From Cryptomeria japonica (taxonomy: Eukaryota; Streptophyta; Pinopsida; Cupressales; Cupressaceae): DNA of 64,000 nt. Made by a program: the position numbers and the translations under genes. Positions 12,095 through 21,524 of the stretch are shown here, in pieces. The stretch's first letter is position 1; the number at the start of each line of letters is the position of its first letter. The stretch covers positions 230,538,803 through 230,602,802 of the forward strand of contig NC_081415.1 of assembly GCF_030272615.1 (NCBI RefSeq), written 5' to 3'. The notes under the pieces were generated by a model. It ran no database searches and was not told the origin of the DNA. It saw nothing but the letters and a program-made list of their open reading frames with translations.

Positions 12095-12258
12095 TATAGT
12101 CATGTGTATTCAATTTTGTGTGTGCATATTTCTTATTAAATGCTGCTTATACTGATAAGTGTTAAGTTTGAATAGAGGTTTTGATTAAGTTTAAATCTTA
12201 AAGGAACTAGTATTGTACTGATTCACCCCTCCCATCTCAGCACCGGTTGGGACTAACA

Positions 12259-12745
12259 TAGCTCTATCTGCTCCCCCTGTTTCCTAGCCAATCTAGAATT
12301 AGAGTTTTCCTTGGGTTCTTCAGCCTGCTACAGTTGACAGGAGACCCATTCCTCCTATTTAACCCAAGGAAAAGCTTAAACAGGCTCCTATCTTAGAGTT
12401 TTGATAGCGCAAATCCTCACTGGTATTTTCTTCATCATTTTCTCTGTACATTTTAGTGCCTGTTGTTTTGCCTATTTTTGTGTGTGTAGTTGAGAAGGCC
12501 CTGCCTTCTCTTGAGTTTGTCACTACCCCTCTTCTAGAGGTCGGCAATCTTATTCTTGTTTCATCTTATTTGAGTGATTCAACTTCTTCCTCTATAGATG
12601 CTTGCATGTTCAACTCCTTAGCGGACATCTCAACATTGTCTACGATCTTTCATGATCGTTGACCCTTACCTCCCTCGAGCTTGTGGATGTAGCCATCACT
12701 GGTGATGGGGAGATTATCACAAAAGAGTTACACCTTTCTCAATAG
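12259..12745 (+). pseudogene. Pro/Ser-rich ORF fragment
   Basis: A frame rich in Pro, Ser, Val and Leu runs through 12271-12660 with several TAG/TAA breaks, in the first part at places where Q would fit. It lies directly beyond the F4 LTR and resembles in composition the ORF at 1022-3429, so it may be its continuation. I could not show frame continuity across the F4 insertion. No catalytic motif. Confidence 0.35.
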
Positions 12746-14245
12746 GTAGGTAAAGGATGTTTTAGTGGGCTTCCATCACTCTTTACTTGTCCATTAACAA
12801 GTCAAATATTTAAACTCCCTTGGAGTGCTCCCTATCAATTTTTTTTCTACAGTTGCTGTCAAGCATGGCTGAGATTCACTAGAGTAAATCCAACCATTAG
12901 ATTATCCAAACCTCTAATACACACTTGCAGGGGTCTTAGGGGGTGTTTAGTAAGTGTTTCAACTCCATTCAAGTGTTTCTTCAATTGGTTTCTCACCATT
13001 TTCCCATCGCTCCCTCTTCTTCCTATTTTCTAGGACTAGTAGCCCTAGAGCCGCTATTAGCCCTACCTTATCGGTTTTTGTGAAATTAATCGGAAAACCT
13101 TCAAAGGACCCCCCAAAATATTTGGTAATCTGGGTACCCTTTTGGAATTTTTTTTGGATTCACTAGGGTAGGTTGTTTGGTCTGTCCGTATCGGCACGGA
13201 TCCCAAAAATGACACTTTTGAGGGTTTTAGAGTTAACAATCTTCACCAATGGGGTTTATTGGTTTCTACACCCTATCACACCTCCTTCTCTTCATTGAGA
13301 CTCTACTATGAATCATACTTCCATTCCAAATACTTGGAACATTCACATTTGTTCATCCCTGCAAGTAAAGACAAAATTGATAGTCATATTCCTAGCAGGG
13401 CTATGACAAAGCTCACTTAGGATATGATAGCAAGTGGCTTGTAAACAACCTCTAGGCCATTCCAAAGAATATATACACTATAAAAAGGTTCCATGACCTT
13501 AATCCCAAAGGCCATTGGGCAAACACAATGGGATTTCAAGTTGGAACCATGTCTGGGGTCTTTAACCCTTGCTTAGATCGAGAGCAGTGTAGTAAGAGAC
13601 AAATTGTAAACACACACCAAACCTGTACTAAGAAAATATACAAACACTTCCCGAGCAACACAATATCATCCACCAAACCACCATGAAATAATAGTAACAA
13701 GATCAATCCATTTGGTACAGACTGCTGCTACCAAAATGACAAAATATAAGGCAAAAATCTGGAAATTGTGTTCAAATCTTATTCAAACTTGCTCCTGGAT
13801 TTTCCAATCTATGTAAAATCATTCAAAAATAATTTTATATTCCTCCTTGGTCATAACCAACTCCTCATCGATTTCCTAATCACCGATTTGCTCAATTTTG
13901 CAAAGTTGACAACTTTTGCTCCATTTTGCATTTTTGTCATTTATGCATTTCTATTTATACTAAACCTCTTAGGATGATTCTCTAACATCAAAATGACATG
14001 ACCAAATGCCTAGTGAGGCTTTACAATATGTTTTATATCATAATGCAAAATAATGCCATTTTAGGCTTATAAGGGCTCATTGGCCAAAACTGGGAAAACA
14101 AACAAACCTTGCTGACAATCACCCTTCAAATGACTTCCAAACACACATGTGGACCTCTAAATAGTCCATTATTCAAACATTGATCCTAAATATGATCAAT
14201 CACTCCAAAATTTGGAAATTTATCAACAAACTAGTTAAAAACTAG
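12746..14245. other. No gene recognised
   Basis: About 1.5 kb separating two Pro/Ser-rich fragments. It has no clear PBS, PPT or LTR ends. It may be an old insertion or non-coding internal sequence of the surrounding element. The short open frames at 12954-13166 and 13768-13977 (plus) are unsupported. Confidence 0.35.
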
Positions 14246-14250
14246 GTGCT

Positions 14251-14397
14251 CTTGCACCAACTGGCGCTTCATCCCTTTCCCTCGCTATTGGTGAGGCCTC
14301 TGGTGCCTCTCTTATCGTTGTCCCACTTTTATCTCATCCCCCTTCTCCCTATGATCTTGATTGGGAGGACGATGATCTCCCGAGGGATGACCTCTGA
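14251..14397 (+). pseudogene. Acidic C-terminal fragment of the Pro/Ser-rich ORF
   Basis: 49 codons of Ala/Ser/Pro-rich frame ending in an acidic tail (DLDWEDDDLPRDDL) and a TGA. It looks like the C-terminus of the ORF seen at 1.0-3.4 kb. The following 1.4 kb down to the PPT at 15765 would then be its 3' untranslated region. Assignment is by composition and position only. Confidence 0.35.
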
Positions 14398-15764
14398 GAT
14401 ATTTATCTTTTATCTCCATCTTTTTGCGTGTGTGTATGATTGTGTTCCCTCATGCTTTCTTTATATGTTTTCTCCCTCCTGGAGGACCTAGGTTACTCCG
14501 TAGGTACTTGGATATGGGAGGTCAATTATCTTTATTTGTTATTCTCTCTCGAAGGACCCTTATTACTCTGTAGGTGCTCATATATATAAGATTTTATCTC
14601 ATACCTCTTCTTCTATTTGTCTCTCTACTTCTTATATCCATTGTCTCTTGCTTTTCGATATTTAGGGACAATGCAAAGTGTTGTGGACATATTTAGCCTC
14701 CTTTTATGTTGACCTAACTTTTTATTTTATCTTTGTCTTCATGTGCTCTTCGTTAGATCCGAGAACTTTGGTACTATGATAATATACCCATCTCGCAGTT
14801 ATATTATATATTTTTCTCACTCTAATGGGTTTTGACGCCAAAATATCAGATCCCCCTATTCTCTTGCATTCATCATTGATGTTGTGGATATTTATGTGTC
14901 ACCAACTAATGGTGGCATTCCACGGAAACATCTTGCTATGTTGGTGTACCACAACTACTCTTCTCCTTAGAATAACATGCCTTTCATGCATATAATTCTA
15001 AGGGGGGTCATCATATCTGCATTTTCTATTTAGCCTCTTGCATTTATGTTTCTTATTAATTATTTTTTCATGCTTGCCTAGGTGGGGGGCCAAACCACTT
15101 GATCTTTTTATTTACCACATATTTATTAGGTGGGGGGCCAAACCACTTGATCTTTTTATTTACCACATATTTATTAGGTGGGGGCCAAACCACTTAATCT
15201 TTTTCACCTAGATGGTGGCCAAACCATTTGATCTATCTCCTTCGTTCTCCTTTGTCTCCTTCATTCACCTTTGTAGGGGTCAATATACTACTTATCAAAT
15301 CTATCATTTATTTTCCAATCACATGGCTATCTTGTGTATCACTACCCATGCTGGCATTATCTCGCCCTATCGTATGATTATCCATACTAGCATGATCTCT
15401 CCCTCTCATATGGCTATCTAGCATAACACACTTTTCTTTCCATACTGACATATCTCATATCATGGAGGTTTTTTATCTTATATCTTTTCATAACAAGGGG
15501 CTTTCCTCCAAAGAAAGGTCCATTTCTATTACGCGATCTTATCTATCATCTTTTTCAAATCTATCCTTTATCTTATCATCCAACATGTTAGTTTGCATCT
15601 ATCGAGTTTGTGATGCATCAGTTAGCAATATCTATTTCAAACTTCAACTTCATCTCATTGGGGGAAACCTCGTTTGATCAATTAAATTATGCCTCCCTAT
15701 TGCGATTTATTTTAGTATCCTTCACTACTTTAACTTCACATCTCCACGCAAAGACATGATCGCT
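14398..15764 (+). other. 3' untranslated-like region of an LTR element
   Basis: Non-coding, T-rich, containing a 48-bp tandem repeat (15080-15240) and leading directly into a PPT and an LTR. No gene is seen. Confidence 0.4.
15080..15240 (+). repeat. 48-bp tandem repeat, three to four copies
   Basis: AGGTGGGGGGCCAAACCAC starts at 15080 and 15128, and a one-G-shorter version starts at 15176, so the period is 48 bp. A diverged fourth copy (AGATGGTGGCCAAACCA) starts near 15210. Confidence 0.85.
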
Positions 15765-15779
15765 AAAGTGGGGGCAAAA
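15765..15779 (+). promoter_or_regulatory. Polypurine tract
   Basis: AAAGTGGGGGCAAAA directly precedes TGTAATATAAA. This is the typical look of a plant gypsy-type PPT followed by the LTR start. Confidence 0.6.
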
Positions 15780-16695
15780 TGTAATATAAAAATTTTTAGC
15801 TTGTACAATTCAATGCAAAAAATGGTGCCTTCCTCTACATCATCAGAGGTCATGTACCATCACCTTTGTCTTTTTGCCCATCTAGATTTCTTTATCAATT
15901 CTAGACTAGAATCCTACCAACTATGTCGACTTGTCATCCTTGAGACATTAGCGCGATGCAAAGACGTCCGTGCGGTGCACTAGCATCCCAAGAATTTGAC
16001 AGTTTGCATGGTGGCCATTTGAACACTATGCATGTGCCTAGAAGGAATTCTAACACCTCTGCATGTGCCCAACAACATCGGTTTTCCTTTGAGAGCCTAT
16101 ATCTCTCCCGTTTGAAGGCATTTTGAGAGATTTGTTTTGCATTTTTGAGCAATTTGTGCAGGTTGGAGCTCTTAGAACCTATTTTCTTTCATCCATCATA
16201 GGTTTTTAGCATATTGGAAAGACCACCATTTATACAGCCCTTCAAAAAACTCACAGTTCTATTCTCACAAGTCTTGATAGGGGAGTTGCTCATTCTCCTT
16301 GATTTATCTTATGTATTCATACTCTTTTATCTTAATCTATTACCATATTTCTGTTATCTTTATCATTTAATTCTTTGTGGCTTTATTTGGGTTATCTGTG
16401 GAGGTGGAAACACCAAAACGGGGGTCTAACTGAGGCAAACTCCAAAACACAACCCCCAATATTTTCCTTTCTTGCTTGTGTGCAGGTCATAATCATAGGG
16501 AAAACAATCACCTTGTAGGAGGTTTCAATCATGGACCAGTTGTAAGCATTCCTTGTCTTTTCTCATTTTGTTTTAGTACTCTACATTCTGTATTATTGAT
16601 TTATTTTGTTATTTCGTCACTCACATAGTAGTTTTATTATATATGTTCTTCTGTATGGACTTTGTGTTCTATTTGTATAGGACAATAACACACCA
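15780..16695 (+). repeat. LTR (probable Ty3/gypsy type) with a PPT before and a PBS after
   Basis: Starts TGTAATATAAA after the PPT and ends near ACACACCA, three bases before TGGTGTCCCGATTCTGTG at 16699. The latter looks like a PBS and is matched by TGGTGTCCCAGTTTTGC at 39654. Having both a PPT upstream and a PBS downstream suggests an internal-LTR-internal arrangement. No protein-level evidence fixes the superfamily. Confidence 0.5.
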
Positions 16696-16698
16696 CGT

Positions 16699-16716
16699 TG
16701 GTGTCCCGATTCTGTG
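16699..16716 (+). promoter_or_regulatory. Candidate primer-binding site
   Basis: TGGTGTCCCGATTCTGTG starts with TGG, the complement of tRNA CCA. The 55 bp that follow resemble those after 39654. The cognate tRNA was not identified. Confidence 0.45.
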
Positions 16717-17570
16717 CGCTTTTCCCAAAGACAGAGACTTAACATATTCATCTAGGAGCTTCATTTGCAATCTGTTAGCTTATCTTTTTATTTTTATCCC
16801 CTATCTCACCCTTATGACCAATTTAAGTGAGGTACTGGAGGGTCAATTTGTTCTCTTGGATCTATCATCCTTGAGGTAGCAAATTTCCTCCACTAGAGTA
16901 TCTAGGAAATCCATATTCAAGTAAAAAATTTAAAATCTAAAAATATCTCATTATCCACTGTCATCTCCAACCCAGTCTAGAGCTTCATTGCTAAAAGGCA
17001 GAGAAACTATTAGGAGAAGATTCTTACAAAAGTATGAAGAAAGATTAGAAGATGAACATAAAAGAAGGATCATGAATCATGATTATTACCAGATGAAAAA
17101 GAATTTCTAATGCATATCTCAACTTACTTGGGTGTCTCAAGTATCTCCACCGAGGCTATAGACGCTTGACTGGCAGTGAAGCAATATTTGATGGGGACCA
17201 AAGGTTACTCTATCGAGGCTATAGATGCTCAACTGGTAGCAAAGCTATGCCCAAGATAACATTGCGTGAGATGCTAAAATGATTTTACTCATTTAACTTG
17301 CATATGAATTCCTTGGTTTACCTGTAAGGTCGAAAAGGTGGGGTAATAAATTAATACACACACTTACAAGTTTCTTGGGTATAGTATTGCCCCATCTTCA
17401 TATTTCACTTGACTATAATTGATCTTTAATACATCATCCTAAATGATAGTAGCCTTGAAAATCAAAGTTAAGTGTAGATTCTAAAGTTCTAAAATGCCTA
17501 GAGTTATTTTTCCTAGAAATTCGTCATTTGTTATGCTCTGCATACTTCCCCCCTTCATTTCATGCCTTGA
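16717..17570 (+). other. Internal-like sequence after the PBS, no gene
   Basis: Contains a Lys/Arg/Glu-rich frame near 16995-17110 and two copies of (C/T)CGAGGCTATAGA(C/T)GCT about 62 bp apart (near 17150 and 17212). Nothing recognisable. Confidence 0.3.
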
Positions 17571-17599
17571 AATGTGGGTTCCCCCTTTTTTCTTTTTGT

Positions 17600-18920
17600 T
17601 TGTGTTTTTCCTTTTGTTTTTGTTTTAAAGTTTCAGATTCCCAAAGCTTTGGTTTGTGCTCTTTATTTGCACTCTGAGATTCTAGAATCCCGGAGTCCCG
17701 AGGTGCCTCTCTCCTTGTTTCTTCTCATCTTGGCCTCAGAGTTTCACGTTTCTAAAACCCCAAGGTGCCCTTTGTTTTTCCTATCTTTGGAGCTTTAAGA
17801 CTTTGGAACCTCAAAATCCCAAAGTTTTCCCTTTTTGTCCTTGTTTTTGTTTCTCCTTTTTTGAAAACTTTGAGATCCCAGGTTTCTAGATTCCTGAGCC
17901 TTCTCCTTTGTCCTTCCTTAGAGACTCAGAACTCTGGAATTTTGGGATTTCGGGTTCTCCTCATTTTGTGGTCTTTCTTCAGAGTTTCATAACTCTAGAG
18001 TTCTGAGGTCAATTGTCTTGTAACCCTGGAACTCTGAGACCCTGGAGCCCCAGAGCATGCCTCGATTCCTACATTCATTTAGAGGGGTATAAATAGCCTC
18101 CAAGGGCCATTTGAGCTCATTTGCACACTTTGGTTTTTTAAGCTTTCTTCTCCTTCCGATGATTCAGTGTTGTCGAAACGCACTCTGTGTCTCCTCTCTC
18201 CCTTTTCCCAAGTGGGCCTTCCTCTTTTCCACCTCATATTTTGTATTTTTCCTGTCTTTTGTTTGCTATGGTGTTCGTTTTTTCATTCTTTTGCTTCTTT
18301 TTTTTAGCTTAGGGTTTCACATTTTCAATAAGTCAATGTTTCAATAGTTAGGGTTTTTCTTCTCCAATTTTTCTTGGCATTTAGGATCTTGGGTTCCTGA
18401 GATCCCTATCCTTTAGCCTTTGTTACTTCAGAATCTTGGATTCCCAAGATCCCGAAGTCTTCTTTAGGTTTTCCTTTGTTTCACTATGAAACCCTGGGTT
18501 CTTGGGATTTCAAAGGAATGTACTACCCCATGTTCACCAAACTTCAGGACATTGGAACCCCAAGATCCCAAAGTAATTGTTCTTGGATTCTTTTTCTACC
18601 GGATTTAGAACCCTGGGTTCTTGGGATCTCGAACTACCCTGTGGACCTTTCTTTCGATACTGCGGAACCCCAGAACCTCAGGATTCTAGAGTCTCTCAAT
18701 AAGCTTTTTACCCTCCGCTTAGGGATCTCAAGATCCCAAAGTATTGGTTTTCTTTGCCAAACTCACCCTAGAACTCTAGGATTCTGAAACTCCAAAGTGA
18801 TTTCTTTTTTGGGTTTCCAAACTGCAAACCCTGGAACCTTGAGATCCTGTAGTCTAGCTACTGTCTAATTTAGGGTTTATTTTGAACTTGAAACCTCGAC
18901 TCTGGGATTGTAAAGACTAC
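17600..18920. repeat. Field of degenerate GAACYCTGGGATTCYGAGATCC-like repeats
   Basis: More than fifteen short variants of AACCCTGGGTTCTTGGGATC or its complement recur every 30-90 bp, for example near 17675, 17745, 17800, 17870, 17930, 18020, 18380, 18430, 18490, 18550, 18610, 18670, 18730, 18770 and 18830. Many are imperfect inverted repeats. A TATA box lies in the middle at 18088. This may be the U3/R of an unclassified LTR; no LTR ends could be set. Confidence 0.55.
18088..18095 (+). promoter_or_regulatory. TATA box
   Basis: GGGGTATAAATAGCCTCC is a canonical plant TATA context. It lies inside the degenerate repeat field, so it is probably a retroelement promoter. Confidence 0.5.
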
Positions 18921-18984
18921 TATTGTAAAAGAGAATTTCTAAAGTATTAATTATGTACTCCTTTATGCAATGTAAAGAGTTCTT

Positions 18985-19522
18985 ATGGAAAAATTAGCCA
19001 CCCCAAGGAAGAAGACTAGGAGTGAAGTTAAGATTGAGAAGAACGTTGTTACGATGAAGTATCAATATCAAGGTCAAACATTGGTCTCCAAATTTGAAAA
19101 TGATGTACAATGGATCATCAACGTAAAAATTGGGCTTGTTGAACTAGAGTCCATCATGAAGGAAGTATCAAGATAAAATTTGAATGCTACATATAAAATA
19201 ATACTATGTCAACATGGGCTAATCATCCTCCACACCAGATCACTCGGTCAAGAAGAGGTGATCAAATAATGTGATGTGTATGTCAGAAAGTTTTTCTCCC
19301 ATTGGTGAGTTTAGTAATGATATCATGGAGAGATACACATACCTCATCCTCCAGTTTTACCAAGCAACTCAAATAGTGGACAACCTAATTGGTAGCATGG
19401 ATGAACTTAGAGAAAATATAAGGGTTGCCATATTCCACATTGAATACTTCCAAGGCCCACCACGAACTTCATTTTCCTATTATATAGGGAATCACCACAA
19501 TTACAATGAGAGAAAACAATGA
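18985..19522 (+). pseudogene. Two short gag-like fragments, unrecognised
   Basis: 18985-19176 (MEKLATPRKKTRSEVKIEK...) and 19271-19522 (MMCMSESFSPIGEFSND...) are in different frames and are interrupted by stops between them. The first is basic then mixed; the second is helical. They follow the repeat field with its TATA box and precede the LINE, so they could be the start of an LTR-element Gag. I see no diagnostic motif. Confidence 0.25.
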
Positions 19523-19616
19523 ACAAGAAGTTGACTCACAATGCGCTCCTATTAACACAAAGAAGAAAGGTGCCACCTTGGTAACGATTACAGTTTTGTG
19601 AATCCTTGGGGACCTA

Positions 19617-21524
19617 ATGGAGAGGAGTGGGGAGGAGAAGGGGAGTGGTCAGGCCCAAAATTCATTTTTTTTGGGCGAGAGAACTGGTTCAACAATAGGA
19701 TAGTATGCAGTAGGAGATTCAGGGAGCCCTTTGGAAGGGGCAAGTTTAGATGGTAAGGAATCCGATGCGCATTTGGATTCGGGGGACTTAGGAGGGGGTC
19801 CCAGATCATGAGAGGAGCATATAGTAGTAGACAAGGTGAACGGTTAGGTTCAAAATTCAAATTTGGGAGGCAGAAAACCTGAAGTAGTTCTAGGACAGCA
19901 AGTGACAAGCGGTCCAGGGGACCCAGTGAAGGGAAAAGAATCTAATGGGAAGGATCTCGAGACCCCTTTGAACTCAGGGGATCTAGAGGGGGGACCTAGA
20001 TTGATTGGACACATCAGTAAATGGTCCTCTCTATTTGGGATTAAACCCAAAGGTAAGTCGTCTTTGCCCCCGGTTAAAAATACTTTGAATGTTTCTCAAG
20101 GAAAGTTTGCCATTTCCATTCCAGATCAAATTATAGATCACAACATTGCTCGAATGGAAACTACTCTGATTGGTAAATTCTTTGGGATGAGACCGAACAT
20201 TGAGGTTTTTCATGGATTTGTTAAGAGGAAATGAAATTTGAAAGGTCAGGTTGATGTGGTAGCTATGAACAAAGGATGTCTTTTCTTTTCTTTCTCTTGT
20301 GAGGAGGATCGCAAAAATATCCTCTGCAATGGTACTTGGGCGATAGGCAAATATTTAATGTATATCTAGAAATGGTACCCTAATACGGGAAGAGAGGATA
20401 AGTTTGTGGTCCAAGTTCCAATTTGGATAAAATTACCTGGGCTTCCTATGGAATATTGAGAGGAAGATGTGTTTGTTGGGATAGCTAATGCTTTTAGGGA
20501 GCTTATCGCCATTGATCCAATTACGACATCAAGAAGAAGACTTATTTATGCTAGAATCTATGTAGGAGTTGGGCCCGAAACAAATATGCTAGAGAAAATA
20601 GAGATAGAATCAAAACTAGGCAAATGGATGAAGAATATTGTTTATGAATCAATCCCTTTTACATGCTTTCACTATAAGAAAGGGGCATGGGCTAAAAAAT
20701 GCCCAAGCAATATGGTCAAATCTCAATCCCAAACTAAAGTGTGGAAAAAGGTGGACAACTCGTTGAAAGTCTCACCTTCTGATGGTCCAGATCAGGAGAA
20801 ACAGTCCCAGGTAGGAAGGACAAAGGAGGTGTTATTCAAGGAATTGGGAAATGAAACAAGGAAAGGAGATAATGATAAGATCACCCATCAGGAAAAGGAG
20901 CAGGAGAATAGTGGAAATGATTCAAGTGATGGAGAAAGAGAGTCACAAGTCAGCAGTCAAAATAAGGAAAAGGATAAGACAAAATAAAATTTAGATCAGA
21001 ATGAGAAAAGGAATAATTGTCAGATGGATCATGGAGTTAGTCAATCCAAAGATAACAAAGAGGAGGGAGATAATTTTAACTTAGTAACAAAATTATCTGA
21101 GTTAGAAAATGGATCAAGTTGGATCCAAGATGCACAACCTGATAATATCTTTGAACAAGGGCTATCAAAGATTTCATTAGCCTCTCCAGCTCAGGTAAAA
21201 TTGACTTTTCTCGAGGAAAATGAACCAAGATGGGGAGATGAGGAAGGCATCAAAAAGGCATTGGGAAAGAGTGAGTCAAAGAAGGAGGAAGAAGAAGTAA
21301 TTGAGGATAAAAGAAAGAACAAGAACAAAAAAAAGAACAATAACAACAACAACAATAATACATCCACTAGAAATACAATAAGTAGACTAGGGGATGTGGG
21401 ATCTCATCATACTTCTCTTGGAAGATACTCAAATGCAAAGAAGAGGACCATGGAAACAAGCAAGAATATAACAAACGGGACTCAAAGAACCATCTTTGAG
21501 GCAGGCATTTCTAAAAAACCATGA
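19617..21524 (+). pseudogene. LINE ORF1: DUF4283-like domain plus zinc knuckle
   Basis: A single frame of 636 codons from the ATG at 19617. Residues about 10-140 are two tandem 65-residue repeats, each containing ...QNS... and ...SGDLGGGPR. Residues about 155-340 match the DUF4283 pattern of plant LINE ORF1 (LIGKFFGMRPNIEVFHGFVK, then an IGKYLMYI..W.P block, then VPIWIKLPGLP). A degenerate knuckle (CFHYKKGAWAKKCP; second Cys and His lost) lies near 350. The tail is long, Ser/Glu/Lys-rich and ends in an Asn run. In-frame TAG/TGA/TAA breaks remain. It would bind RNA in the LINE RNP. The stop overlaps the ORF2 start as ATGA. Confidence 0.7.
19640..20030 (+). repeat. 195-bp tandem duplication inside LINE ORF1
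   Basis: CAAAATTCA at 19656 recurs at 19851 in the same frame, a 195-bp spacing. The following blocks correspond (GDSGSPLEG and GPGDPVKGK; SGDLGGGPR and SGDLEGGPR). Two copies, diverged. Confidence 0.65.

Larger units (their letters stand above)
3430..12258 (+). mobile_element. LTR of family F4, split by element F1a
   Basis: The LTR occupies 3430-4647 and 12095-12258. It begins TGTTAG and ends CTAACA, a 6-bp inverted terminal repeat. The left part carries CCTTTAACAAGG-like repeats (4340-4530) and the CACCGTGG...CCCATTTGG motif (4600-4625). The right part carries GATTCACCCCTCCCATCTCA (12219-12238), the usual 3'-terminal motif. Element F1a interrupts it. Flanking pentamers caact (3425-3429) and tagct (12259-12263) differ at two positions, both transitions, so the target duplication is only possible. 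No PBS follows, so it is likely a solo LTR of about 1.4 kb. Confidence 0.6.

Noticed and set aside
17574-18787. Series of plus-strand Phe/Leu/Ser frames
   Set aside because: Generated by the degenerate repeat field; no domain and no frame continuity.
19588-20213. Minus-strand Pro/Ser/Leu-rich frames opposite LINE ORF1
   Set aside because: Shadow frames; the plus strand carries a continuous 636-codon ORF1 with the DUF4283-like region and knuckle.
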